Positions 50,960-59,339 of a stretch of DNA of 64,000 bases are shown piece by piece. The stretch is from Pirellulales bacterium. Lineage in GTDB: Bacteria; Planctomycetota; Planctomycetia; Pirellulales; JALHPA01. Numbering within the stretch: position 1 is the stretch's first letter; every line of letters starts with the position of its first letter. The position numbers and the translations under genes were made by a program. Location of the stretch: assembly GCA_033762255.1 (NCBI GenBank), contig JANRLT010000060.1, positions 62,001 through 126,000 of the forward strand, read 5' to 3'. The notes under the pieces are model-generated. The model did no database searches and was not told the DNA's origin. It saw nothing but the letters and a program-made list of their open reading frames with translations.

Positions 50960-52407
50960 CGCTTCCCCGCGTGATTGAGCTAAATCCCCCACCCGATGTC
51001 GCGGCTTGTCTGGAACGGTTTCGGACATTGCCCTATTGCCTGTTACTTGACAGCGCGCGGCGGCATGCGCGGTTGGGCCGGTACTCGTTTTTGATGGCGG
51101 ATCCCTTGCGAGTGTTGCATCTGGAGTCCGTGAATAATTTGAACGGTCGCGAGGCAAACGCGGATTTATTTGCCCAGGCCCAGCGATTGGGAGAGCAATA
51201 TCCGGCGAAGGATGAGGAGCCGGGCGTCGTCCCTTTTACCGGCGGATTGGCCGGATTTTGCAGTTATGATCTCAATCGCGCGCTGGAACGACTCCCCGCG
51301 CCCCGGTTCGACGAGTTTCAGCTTCCCCTGGCCGTACTGGGCGTGTATGACGTGGTTCTGGCATGGGATCATGTTGCCGGTAGGGCATGGTTGATTTCGC
51401 GGGGTTGGCCCCCGGAGGGTGGTCCCGGCAGTGCGCAGCGGGCAACGGATAGATTACGCCAGTTTCAAAAGATTTTGTCAGCCGCGCGAGCCATGCCCGA
51501 TGTGCAATCGCCAGCCGCGGCCAATATTTCCGACCTAACGATTGCCGACTTGTGTATTGCCGGTCCGCTGCCCGGTTATCCGATGGTGTGGAGTAATTTT
51601 AGTCGCGAGCAATATACAGGGGCTATCGAGCAAGCCCGCGAGTACATTTGCGCGGGAGATATTTTTCAGGTCAATCTCGCTCAGCGATTGCTAACACCCG
51701 TGCGCGAACCAGCGTGGCAAATGTATGCCCGATTGCGGATGGCGAATCCCGCGACCTTTGGGGGATATTTTGATTTTGGCGCGGGGCAGATCTTGAGCGC
51801 GTCGCCCGAGCGTTTTTTACGGGTGCGGCGGGGTAAGGTCGAAGCGCGACCCATCAAAGGGACCCGCCCCCGGTCGCCGTGGCCCGAGGCGGATCTCTTT
51901 GCCGGCGATGAATTATTGGCTAGTGAAAAGGATCGGGCGGAAAACGTGATGATCGTGGATCTTTTGCGAAACGACTTATCCCGCGTCTGCACGGCGGAGA
52001 GTGTGCGGGTGGCGGAATTATGCCGCTTGGAATTGTACGAGTACGTCCAGCATTTGGTGTCGGTAATCAACGGCGAACTGGCGCCTGGCCAAAGCGCGTG
52101 GGATTTGCTGCGCGCGGCCTGGCCGGGGGGCTCGATCACGGGCGCGCCCAAGGTTCGCGCGATGGAGATTATCACAGAACTGGAATGTGTCGCGCGGGGG
52201 CCTTATTGCGGAGCGCTGTTGTACGCGGGGGCCAATGGCGACATCGACGCCAACTTGCTCATCCGCACGTTGATTGTCAGTCGGGGGTGGGCGCAATTTC
52301 CCGTGGGGGGTGGAATCACCACGGCCAGCGATCCAGCGACGGAATATACCGAAACCTGGCATAAGGCAGCGGGATTGTTACGCGCGCTGGAGTTTAATGC
52401 GCAATAG
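50956..52407 (+). CDS. pabB: Aminodeoxychorismate synthase component I
   Basis: The 483-residue enzyme converts chorismate to 4-amino-4-deoxychorismate with ammonia from the partner subunit. The chorismate-binding domain starts at about residue 225 with REQYTGAIEQAREYICAGDI-FQVNLAQRL. The PIKGT motif has the nucleophilic Lys301 typical of PabB rather than the alanine of anthranilate synthase. ENVMIVDLLRNDLSRV and GGSITGAPKVRAMEIITELE follow. Its start overlaps the previous stop by four bases, so translation is coupled. The glutaminase subunit follows at 52531. Confidence 0.92.
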   Translation: MTLPRVIELNPPPDVAACLERFRTLPYCLLLDSARRHARLGRYSFLMADPLRVLHLESVNNLNGREANADLFAQAQRLGEQYPAKDEEPGVVPFTGGLAGFCSYDLNRALERLPAPRFDEFQLPLAVLGVYDVVLAWDHVAGRAWLISRGWPPEGGPGSAQRATDRLRQFQKILSAARAMPDVQSPAAANISDLTIADLCIAGPLPGYPMVWSNFSREQYTGAIEQAREYICAGDIFQVNLAQRLLTPVREPAWQMYARLRMANPATFGGYFDFGAGQILSASPERFLRVRRGKVEARPIKGTRPRSPWPEADLFAGDELLASEKDRAENVMIVDLLRNDLSRVCTAESVRVAELCRLELYEYVQHLVSVINGELAPGQSAWDLLRAAWPGGSITGAPKVRAMEIITELECVARGPYCGALLYAGANGDIDANLLIRTLIVSRGWAQFPVGGGITTASDPATEYTETWHKAAGLLRALEFNAQ

Positions 52408-52530
52408 CGCTGGCTGATGGCGGGACTAATGATTACACATTTTCACTTGAAATTTCAGGTTCATATGGAGTTATCACGGATAAATTAGGTATCCAGACAA
52501 ACGTTGCTCGTTATTTTAGTATAAATTTCC

Positions 52531-53193
52531 ATGCTCCTGTTGATTGATAACTACGACAGCTTCACCCATAATCTCGCGCGTTATTGCCGCCGACTGGGGG
52601 TGGACGCGCACATCGCGCGGAATGATAGCCTGTCGCTAGCGCAAATTCGCGCGCTGGCACCCCGGGCGATTTTGCTTTCTCCCGGGCCGTGCGGACCCGC
52701 CCAAGCGGGAATCTGCCTCGAGCTGGTCCGCGAGCTGCATCCGACGACCCCGATTCTGGGGGTTTGCCTGGGGCATCAGGTTATTGCGGCGGCCTTGGGG
52801 GGAAACATTGTGCGGGCGGAGCAACCGCGGCATGGGCGGCAATCGCGCATCAGCCATTCAGCCAATGGTATTTTTGCCGGTTTGCCAGCGGAATTTTTGG
52901 TGGGCAGATATCATTCGCTCATAGTCGAGCGGCAGTCCTTACCTCCGTCACTACAGATTACCGCCACCAGCGACGAGGGCGTGATCATGGGCCTGGCGGG
53001 AGTGGGGTTTCCGACGTTCGGCGTGCAATTTCATCCGGAGTCGATATTAACCGAGCAGGGTTACCCGTTACTGGCTAATTTTTTGCGGATGGTGGGGATG
53101 GGGGGATCGAATGTCGACGTTAGTAACTTTCATGAAGGACCCGCGTTTGAATCGCAGAATTGGAAATTTCCCGCAGGACCGGTGACGTTTTAG
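52531..53193 (+). CDS. pabA: Glutamine amidotransferase subunit of aminodeoxychorismate/anthranilate synthase
   Basis: The 220-residue protein supplies ammonia from glutamine. It has LLIDNYDSFTHNLARYC, LSPGPCGPAQAGICLELV, the nucleophile Cys79 in LGVCLGHQVIAAALGG and the His-Glu pair in GVQFHPESILTEQGYPLL. It lies just after pabB, so it most likely serves p-aminobenzoate synthesis. In many bacteria the same subunit also serves anthranilate synthase. The tail beyond about residue 190 is variable. Confidence 0.92.
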   Translation: MLLLIDNYDSFTHNLARYCRRLGVDAHIARNDSLSLAQIRALAPRAILLSPGPCGPAQAGICLELVRELHPTTPILGVCLGHQVIAAALGGNIVRAEQPRHGRQSRISHSANGIFAGLPAEFLVGRYHSLIVERQSLPPSLQITATSDEGVIMGLAGVGFPTFGVQFHPESILTEQGYPLLANFLRMVGMGGSNVDVSNFHEGPAFESQNWKFPAGPVTF

Positions 53194-53503
53194 GGGAAAA
53201 TCTTAGTTCGAGCTTCAGCACGAAACCCAAGAGACTATTGAATCGTTGGTCGAAGTGGATAAATCGGGCCTTTGGCCCTTCCATTCATTTCTTTCCATTG
53301 ACCTAGGGCGACGCTGCGCTTGCCCTAGGCTGGGATAGGTCGGGCCTTTGGCCCGCAAAACATCAAACGCCTTTGGCCCGCAAAACATCAAACGCCTTTG
53401 GCCCGCAAGAAATTCACCAACTTAAAGCCTTGCACACTGCGAAGAATTGTAAGGTTAGTAACATAGAAAATGGATAGGTCATGAGTAAGAATACTTTTCA
53501 CCC
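53194..53503. repeat. Repeat-rich intergenic region with palindromes and a 25-base tandem repeat
   Basis: GGGCCTTTGGCCC at 53268-53280 is a palindrome, and CCTAGGGC with GCCCTAGG at 53304-53331 forms another. A 25-base unit starting GCCTTTGGCCCGCAAAAC is repeated in tandem at 53344-53368 and 53369-53393 with a partial third copy to 53408. No gene is seen. Confidence 0.75.
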
Positions 53504-54139
53504 CTAATGACTCACCGACACGCCCCAGCTAACACCATGCGGGCGGCACGGCGGGGGGTAATAATATCGCGGCGGCGGGAAATATCCCGGCGGGGGAGCG
53601 TAGTAATGCTCGACCACAAACCCCGGGGGGGGCGCGGGGGCCGCGTAACTGGCGGGAGCCACGGCGCGGGCCGGTTGCGGGGGGCTTTGCATGGCGGCAA
53701 TCACCCGTGGGTTGACCCCCTGTTGGCTTAATAAGATCAAATCGTTGCTTTGTAGCGGTCCGGCCACGCCATTGGCCCGAATGTGGTTCTCGATCACACC
53801 GGGATCAACCCCGGCGCGGGTCATATCGATAACATCCGGCACGGTGACGCTGCCGGTGGCCAGTTGTCGACCTAGTTTGGCCTCGATTTCGGCCCGATTG
53901 CTGGCCTGAATTTCGTCCATCCCCTCCCCCACGGCACTGCCGGCGATCAAGCCGGTAATCGCGCCGATGGCGGTCCCCGCCCCTTCGTTTCCGACCGCGT
54001 CGCCGATCAAATAGCCCACTCCCGCACCCGCCAAAGCCCCCCCCGCGCCATAGCGGTCGCCATAACTGGCGGAACGGCAGCCGGACAGGCCAAGTGCGGC
54101 AAAAACCAATAGAAAACCTGTAAAATGGCGGCAAACCAT
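53504..54139 (-). CDS. Glycine-zipper lipoprotein
   Basis: The start at 54139 begins a lipoprotein signal (FLLVFAALGLSGC), with the acylated cysteine at residue 20. A glycine-zipper segment follows (GGALAGAGVGYLIGDAVGNE and GTAIGAITGLIAGSAVGEG), which may insert into the membrane. Then come a small helical part (VPDVIDMTRAGVDPGVIENHIRA) and a Pro/Tyr-rich tail (APPPGYFPPPRYYYPPP). The product has 211 residues. Proteins with this layout are common envelope lipoproteins of unknown role. An earlier ATG at 54220 has no support. Confidence 0.75.
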   Translation of the reverse strand: MVCRHFTGFLLVFAALGLSGCRSASYGDRYGAGGALAGAGVGYLIGDAVGNEGAGTAIGAITGLIAGSAVGEGMDEIQASNRAEIEAKLGRQLATGSVTVPDVIDMTRAGVDPGVIENHIRANGVAGPLQSNDLILLSQQGVNPRVIAAMQSPPQPARAVAPASYAAPAPPPGFVVEHYYAPPPGYFPPPRYYYPPPCRPHGVSWGVSVSH

Positions 54140-54247
54140 GGGAAATTGAGGGGAAAGTAATCGAGGCAGCCCTTTCTGCCCGCGAACTATCCCCGCTGGC
54201 CCCAACCGGGTCAAGGTCAATCCTTTTCCAAAAAACCGTGATTCAAT

Positions 54248-54547
54248 TTAATCGCCTATCCGCACATGCTGGATCTGGTTATTTACCATCCAGCCCAACC
54301 ACGCTTCTTGTTCCTCGGAAATTTCCACTTCGCGGCGTTGCAGGCTATCCAGGGGGGAGATGATTTCCACCACCCCATCGGCCAGCCACTGTCGAGAGTG
54401 CGTCAAATCGATCCAGTACTCGCCCGGTGGTAGGCGGGGAGCCTGATTTTCGTCGGGTGCGGACATGAAATACGCGATATCGGTGCGAAACCGGTCCGGC
54501 ATGGGAAAAGGCGGAATTTCGGGTCGATTGACGGCGGTAACAAGCAT
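54248..54547 (-). CDS. Small conserved hypothetical protein
   Basis: The start is not certain; an ATG at 54547 gives 99 residues, and one at 54607 would add a hydrophobic stretch. The part PRLPPGEYWIDLTHSRQWLA, then DGVVEIISPLDSLQRREVEI and SEEQEAWLGWMVNNQIQHVR, is compact and looks like a real domain I associate with planctomycete genomes. The function is unknown. It lies between the lipoprotein and Sua5-type genes. Confidence 0.6.
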   Translation of the reverse strand: MLVTAVNRPEIPPFPMPDRFRTDIAYFMSAPDENQAPRLPPGEYWIDLTHSRQWLADGVVEIISPLDSLQRREVEISEEQEAWLGWMVNNQIQHVRIGD

Positions 54548-54779
54548 AACAAAGCGAAAAATAACAAATGAAATGGAAGGTAAAGCTAGAATCAGCAACG
54601 GGGACATGAAAATTTTGTTAGCGAGGTTATACTACACCATATAGCCTGGGAACGCCTAGGAACATGGTGCAGAGCGTTTTTGCTGACTGGGGCATTTGTT
54701 AGCGGGATGTTAGGCGAATAATAAACAGCAGGATTTTTGCGAGCGCGGGCAAGCTCATGCCAGTTTTTTGTTTGACGCA

Positions 54780-55982
54780 ATGACCGATGTGTTTCTGATT
54801 CATTTACGCTTGCCCCAGCCACCCTTAATTGAACGGGCAGCGGAGATTCTGCGCGCGGGAGGGATTGTCGCCTTTCCCACGGAAACCGTTTATGGACTGG
54901 GGGCCAACGCCCTGGACGATTTCGCCTGCGAAAAAATCTATGCCATCAAACAACGCCCCCGCCATAATCCGTTAATCGTGCATGTGGCGGATATCGCGGC
55001 TGTCCAGCAAATTACCACCCATTGGAGCGACACGGCCCAGGAATTGGCGCGGCGTTTTTGGCCCGGTCCGCTGACCATGGTCCTGCCCAAGGGGAATTCG
55101 GTTTCCTCCGTGGTGACCGGTCATGGCCCGACTGTGGCGGTACGCATACCGCAACACCCCATCGCCTTGGAGCTGCTGCGCGCGGCGCGGCTGCCCGTTG
55201 CCGCACCGAGCGCCAATCGATCCCAAATGCTCTCCCCCACCACGGCCGAACATGTGCTTACCGGTTTGCCGCAAGGGGTGGATATGATCTTGGACGGGGG
55301 ACCGACCAACGGCGGAATTGAATCGACGGTGGTGGATTTGACCTGCGCGGTTCCGACACTCTTGCGACCGGGGTTGATCACACCGCACGAATTACGGCAG
55401 GTGGTTCCCAATTTGCAAATTGCCCCGCATTTGACATCAGATGACTCCCTCGGAGAGTTGACGCTCGCAACCGAATTATCCCCCGCCAGCATGGCAACCA
55501 CGCCTGCGCTGCTAGATTCCGGCGCCTATGCCATATTGGGCGGATTGACCCCCAAGCCGACGGCGGGAACAGCCCAATTAAAGTCCGGGGAAACACTCCC
55601 CCCCTTGCCCGCCCCCGGCATGCTGGCCCGGCATTATGCCCCCCAAGCGCGGATGGAATGCTGGCAAAACGGCAGTTGGCGGCGCGTTCAAGAGTTGTGC
55701 CGCGCTGGCCAGCCTGTCGGCTGGATCAAATGGCAGGACACCCCGCTGATTCGGCATGAACTGGTACGGACAGTGGAACTTCCGCGTAATGTCGAGGTTT
55801 TTGCCCGGCGGTTGTATGCGATTTTGCACAATTTTGACGAACAACGCCTTCCGCATGTGGTTGTGGAATTGCCTCCGGAGGAAGAAATTTGGCTGGCGGT
55901 GCGGGATCGGCTGCGGCGCGGGGCTATCCTCTGGTCGGAAAAACGCGATACTAAAACTCTGGCCGAATCCACCGCCATTTAG
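54780..55982 (+). CDS. tsaC: L-threonylcarbamoyladenylate synthase, Sua5 type
   Basis: The enzyme makes the threonylcarbamoyl adenylate used for the t6A modification of tRNAs that read ANN codons. The 400-residue protein has a YrdC domain (residues 12-200: GGIVAFPTETVYGLGANAL, AIKQRPRHNPLIVHV, WPGPLTMVLPKG, VAAPSANRSQMLSPTTAEHV and DGGPTNGGIESTVVDL). A second Sua5 domain follows (about 270-400, with PLPAPGMLARHYAPQARMECW). The two-domain form is normal for Sua5. The TTG at 54768 is also in frame, but the ATG at 54780 is preferred. It is followed by purE. Confidence 0.93.
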   Translation: MTDVFLIHLRLPQPPLIERAAEILRAGGIVAFPTETVYGLGANALDDFACEKIYAIKQRPRHNPLIVHVADIAAVQQITTHWSDTAQELARRFWPGPLTMVLPKGNSVSSVVTGHGPTVAVRIPQHPIALELLRAARLPVAAPSANRSQMLSPTTAEHVLTGLPQGVDMILDGGPTNGGIESTVVDLTCAVPTLLRPGLITPHELRQVVPNLQIAPHLTSDDSLGELTLATELSPASMATTPALLDSGAYAILGGLTPKPTAGTAQLKSGETLPPLPAPGMLARHYAPQARMECWQNGSWRRVQELCRAGQPVGWIKWQDTPLIRHELVRTVELPRNVEVFARRLYAILHNFDEQRLPHVVVELPPEEEIWLAVRDRLRRGAILWSEKRDTKTLAESTAI

Positions 55983-56019
55983 TTTACGCGCTTATTGACT
56001 CTCTTGGAATAATCCGCCT

Positions 56020-56517
56020 ATGTCTGCCGGCAACGCTCCCCTGGTGGGAATCATCATGGGAAGTAAATCCGACTGGGAAACGCTGCGCCATGCCGCGGAA
56101 ACCCTAACCGAGTTTCAAGTTCCCCATGAATGCCAGATTGTCTCGGCTCATCGGACGCCGCACTGGCTGGCCGAATACGCCGGCACCGCCGAGTCGCGCG
56201 GCCTGCAGGTGCTCATTGCCGGGGCGGGGGGGGCCGCGCACTTGCCGGGAATGGCCGCCGCCATGACACTCTTGCCGGTGCTGGGCGTGCCGGTGGAAAG
56301 CGCGATTTTGCATGGCGTGGATTCACTGTTGTCGATTGTGCAAATGCCCGCGGGCGTCCCCGTGGGAACGTTGGCCATTGGCAAAGCCGGCGCGATCAAC
56401 GCCGCGCTGTTGGCGGTGGCCATATTGGCTCGCGGTCGGCCCGATCTGCGCGAGTTGCTCCATCATTTTCGCGCGGAACAGACCGCTCGCGTGCGAGGGG
56501 ACACCCTGCCTCTCTAA
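56020..56517 (+). CDS. purE: N5-carboxyaminoimidazole ribonucleotide mutase
   Basis: The 165-residue class I PurE moves the carboxyl group of N5-CAIR to C4 in purine synthesis. The motifs [57 protein letters not shown]-type [28 protein letters not shown] and [15 protein letters not shown] are all present, with the catalytic His in AHRTP. The C-terminus is a few residues longer than usual. It is 48 bases before purK and forms the usual purE-purK pair. Confidence 0.96.
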   Translation: MSAGNAPLVGIIMGSKSDWETLRHAAETLTEFQVPHECQIVSAHRTPHWLAEYAGTAESRGLQVLIAGAGGAAHLPGMAAAMTLLPVLGVPVESAILHGVDSLLSIVQMPAGVPVGTLAIGKAGAINAALLAVAILARGRPDLRELLHHFRAEQTARVRGDTLPL

Positions 56518-56564
56518 TTCAAGCACATCATATTCCACTTCCAGCCTTAAACATATTTCCCGCC

Positions 56565-57782
56565 GTGCCCCCTCTTTCCGATCATCACGTCATCCCCCCC
56601 GGCGAAATCCTGGGGGTCTTTGGAAGTGGCCAGTTGGGCCGGATGTTTGCCTTGGCCGCCGCGCAGTTGGGCTATCGAGTCTGGACATTTTCACCAGATT
56701 CCCTGTCTCCCGCGGGCCAGGTATGCGAGCGGGAATTCATCGCCGACTATACCGATCTGGCCGCGGTGCGCGAATTTGCCAGCCAGGTCGCGGGAATTAC
56801 GTTTGAATTTGAAAATATCCCCGAAACCACCATCCAGGCGGCGGAGGCTCTCACCCGTGTCCGTCCCGCCGCGCGGGTGCTGGGGATTTGCCAACACCGC
56901 CTGCGGGAAAAACAGTTTTTAGCCCAGCGCGGCATCCCCCATGCCCCGTTTCTACCGGTGAATTCTCCCGCTGAACTAGAGGCCGCGATCCGTGTGATCG
57001 GGCTTCCCGCCATCCTCAAAACCGCTGGCTTTGGTTATGACGGCAAGGGGCAGTATCGCCTCCATGACGCGGCGGACCTGTCCGCCGCCTGGGCGTCGGC
57101 GGCCACGCCGGAACGAATCCTCGAAGGGTGGGTTGACTTTGCTTGCGAGGTGTCGGTATTGGTTGCCCGCGGGGTGGATGGCCAGTGTGTCACATGGGGA
57201 GTTTTTGAAAATCAGCATGCGCGGGGAATACTGGATGTGACGCAAACGCCCGCCCGAATTGATCCGCAAACGGCACAAGTCGCCACGGAGCTAGCCTGCC
57301 ATGTCGCCAGACAAATTGAGCTTTGTGGTCTGCTGTGCGTGGAGATGTTTGTCACCCACGCGGGCGAGGTGCTGGTGAATGAACTTGCCCCCCGACCCCA
57401 CAACTCGGGTCATTTGACGATCGAAGCCAGCGTCACTAGCCAATTCGCCCAGCAAGTGCGGTTGCTAACGGGACTACCGCTGGGCGAAACCACGTTACGG
57501 CAGCCGACCGCGATGGCGAATCTGCTGGGAGAACTGTGGCAGTCCGGCACTCCAAATTGGTCGGCGGCGTGTGCGATACCAGGCGTGCAACTGCATCTAT
57601 ATGGCAAGACCGAGGCCCTTCCCGGTCGCAAAATGGGGCATTTGACGGCGGTCGCTCCGACAACCTCCGCCGCCGTCGACCGCGTGCTATTGGCCCGCCA
57701 AGCGCTGATTCAATCCACGGGGTCGGCCAATAGCGATAATAGTCCTGTCAGTGGCACGGCCACCCAATCGGGCCGGTTTTGA
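56565..57782 (+). CDS. purK: N5-carboxyaminoimidazole ribonucleotide synthase
   Basis: The ATP-grasp enzyme makes N5-CAIR from AIR, bicarbonate and ATP. The GTG at 56565 gives 405 residues and leaves the usual short leader before LGVFGSGQLGRMFALAAAQL. The ITFEFENIPETT, LKTAGFGYDGKGQYRL, VNELAPRPHNSGHLTIEAS and GKTEALPGRKMGHLTAV segments are typical. No ATG lies close enough to be the start. The last 24 or so residues (QSTGSANSDNSPVSGTATQS) are not family-like and are antisense to the conserved end of the gene at 57710-59269. Confidence 0.94.
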   Translation: MPPLSDHHVIPPGEILGVFGSGQLGRMFALAAAQLGYRVWTFSPDSLSPAGQVCEREFIADYTDLAAVREFASQVAGITFEFENIPETTIQAAEALTRVRPAARVLGICQHRLREKQFLAQRGIPHAPFLPVNSPAELEAAIRVIGLPAILKTAGFGYDGKGQYRLHDAADLSAAWASAATPERILEGWVDFACEVSVLVARGVDGQCVTWGVFENQHARGILDVTQTPARIDPQTAQVATELACHVARQIELCGLLCVEMFVTHAGEVLVNELAPRPHNSGHLTIEASVTSQFAQQVRLLTGLPLGETTLRQPTAMANLLGELWQSGTPNWSAACAIPGVQLHLYGKTEALPGRKMGHLTAVAPTTSAAVDRVLLARQALIQSTGSANSDNSPVSGTATQSGRF

Positions 57783-59269
57783 AGTTCATAGCCCAGTTCA
57801 TAAACCGCTTTTTCTAAAATAAGCAAATCCAGCAACGGCTTGGGCTCTTTGGGCAATAGTCCGCTGCTTGCAAGACTTTGTTGATAAGTCTCCCAAAAAA
57901 CTTGGGCCAAAATGAGGTATAAGGATTGAGTGTACCGTACCGTGGCGTTGTCAGCGCCTTGTGCAATGCCTAGCTGGGTCACGGCGTAATGCAGCGAGCG
58001 GAGCATTCCCGCCACGTCTTGCAGCGGACTTTTTTTGGCTTGCCGATCGGCCAGTGGCCGGGCCGGTTCTCCCTCAAAGTCGATCACCCAAAGATGTTCG
58101 GCCAATTTCTCGGCCGTTGGCGGATTTTGTCCGCTCCCTAATTCTGATGTTTCCACGAGTACTTGGCCCAGATGATAATCGCCGTGAATGCGAATCCGCT
58201 CGCCCAGATCAGTAAACATGTTCCAAGTGGCAAAGCGGTCTAGCAGTTTGGTTTGGCGAGTAAGCAATTCATTTGCCAGGTCTTGGGTGGCAAGCGGCAG
58301 TTGGGGCAAGCTATGGGCCAAAATGGCAAACTGCTGGCGGGCATAGGTGGCTTGGGTGTCGGCCAGCAGCGCGCGGTTCAGGCTTTGCCAATTTGCCGTG
58401 CCAAACGCAGGCAAATTCGTGCGAGCCAGGGCCAGGTGCATTTGCGCGGTTTTTTGAGCCAGGGCCTGGCAAAAAGTGGCCAATTCCGCGGTATTGGTAG
58501 GAAGCTGTTTTAAACCACTCGCGGATGAGGTGGCGGCGGACCAGACGCGATGCAAAAGATCTCCCATCACATCCCAGGCCGCGCGGCAGTCGGGCAGGTA
58601 TTCGCATAACATTCCCCAGGTGGCGAGACCGGTGGCCAACTCGATTTGCAGCACGGCCCACAGTGGGGGGCAGACCTGGGCATTTGATTGCTGCAAGTAG
58701 CGGCAAATTTCGGCATCGGGGTTTTCCCCCGTCGCTAATTTGCGATACAGTTTGAGTATGCCTGGGCGGTTGGCGGCGGGTGAGTCTTTCTTGGTCCCGG
58801 GATCGGCCCGCTCGTGGCCAAAAACCCAAGAAGAGTTGCTTTGCTCCAAATGGATTAATTTTCCCACGGGGGGAGGGGATGAATTATCCCGCGAGACCCA
58901 AGCGGGAGATTGCCAATGCTGTTGACCATGCCGCGCGGCCTGCCAGAGCGCGGCGGTAAACTCGGGCGTGGCGGTGATTTCCGGCGGGATATCGCTGCTC
59001 GATGTGCACAGGGCGGGTTCAAAACCGGCGGGCCAGGCGGTCCAGTACAGTTCTTCGCGCGCGGGAAGGGGCGATTCAGTGGTTGTGCGCGGTGTCAAGG
59101 TGATCCGCAATAATTGAATTGTCAACGGACAATCCAGGGCAAACGGATGCAGGGACGTCAGGTCAATTCGCGCGACATCCATCCCCTTTGCGCCGTACCA
59201 ACGTTGCTGGGTCAACCACTGGGAGATTGCCTGAACCGCGGGGGGGGAAAGTGTGACTGAATGTGCCAT
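57710..59269 (-). CDS. mak: Maltokinase (maltose-1-phosphate forming)
   Basis: The enzyme phosphorylates maltose for glucan synthesis by GlgE. The 519-residue protein (ATG at 59269; a GTG at 59347 overlaps the glgE stop) has the N-terminal QAISQWLTQQRWYGAKG of maltokinases. The aminoglycoside-phosphotransferase-like core follows, with the catalytic loop IRIHGDYHLGQVLV and the metal-binding HLWVIDFEGEPARPLADRQA. The final YELGYELQNRPDWVAVPLTG is the family ending and shows that its stop at 57710 is real, although it overlaps the convergent purK by 73 bases. It is downstream of glgE. Confidence 0.88.
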   Translation of the reverse strand: MAHSVTLSPPAVQAISQWLTQQRWYGAKGMDVARIDLTSLHPFALDCPLTIQLLRITLTPRTTTESPLPAREELYWTAWPAGFEPALCTSSSDIPPEITATPEFTAALWQAARHGQQHWQSPAWVSRDNSSPPPVGKLIHLEQSNSSWVFGHERADPGTKKDSPAANRPGILKLYRKLATGENPDAEICRYLQQSNAQVCPPLWAVLQIELATGLATWGMLCEYLPDCRAAWDVMGDLLHRVWSAATSSASGLKQLPTNTAELATFCQALAQKTAQMHLALARTNLPAFGTANWQSLNRALLADTQATYARQQFAILAHSLPQLPLATQDLANELLTRQTKLLDRFATWNMFTDLGERIRIHGDYHLGQVLVETSELGSGQNPPTAEKLAEHLWVIDFEGEPARPLADRQAKKSPLQDVAGMLRSLHYAVTQLGIAQGADNATVRYTQSLYLILAQVFWETYQQSLASSGLLPKEPKPLLDLLILEKAVYELGYELQNRPDWVAVPLTGLLSLLADPVD

Positions 59270-59339
59270 GTCGTGAAATGCCCGGGTAAATAAAAATGAG
59301 AATGGCCAATCGTTTGTGGGAATGGGCAGGCTGGCACCC

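Noticed and set aside
53344-53408. CRISPR array
   Set aside because: The copies are adjacent, without spacers, and the unit is an ordinary tandem repeat.
56130-56564. Extension of purK back into purE
   Set aside because: The frame is open, but the residues are a shifted reading of purE and unlike PurK. The GTG at 56565 directly precedes the conserved start.
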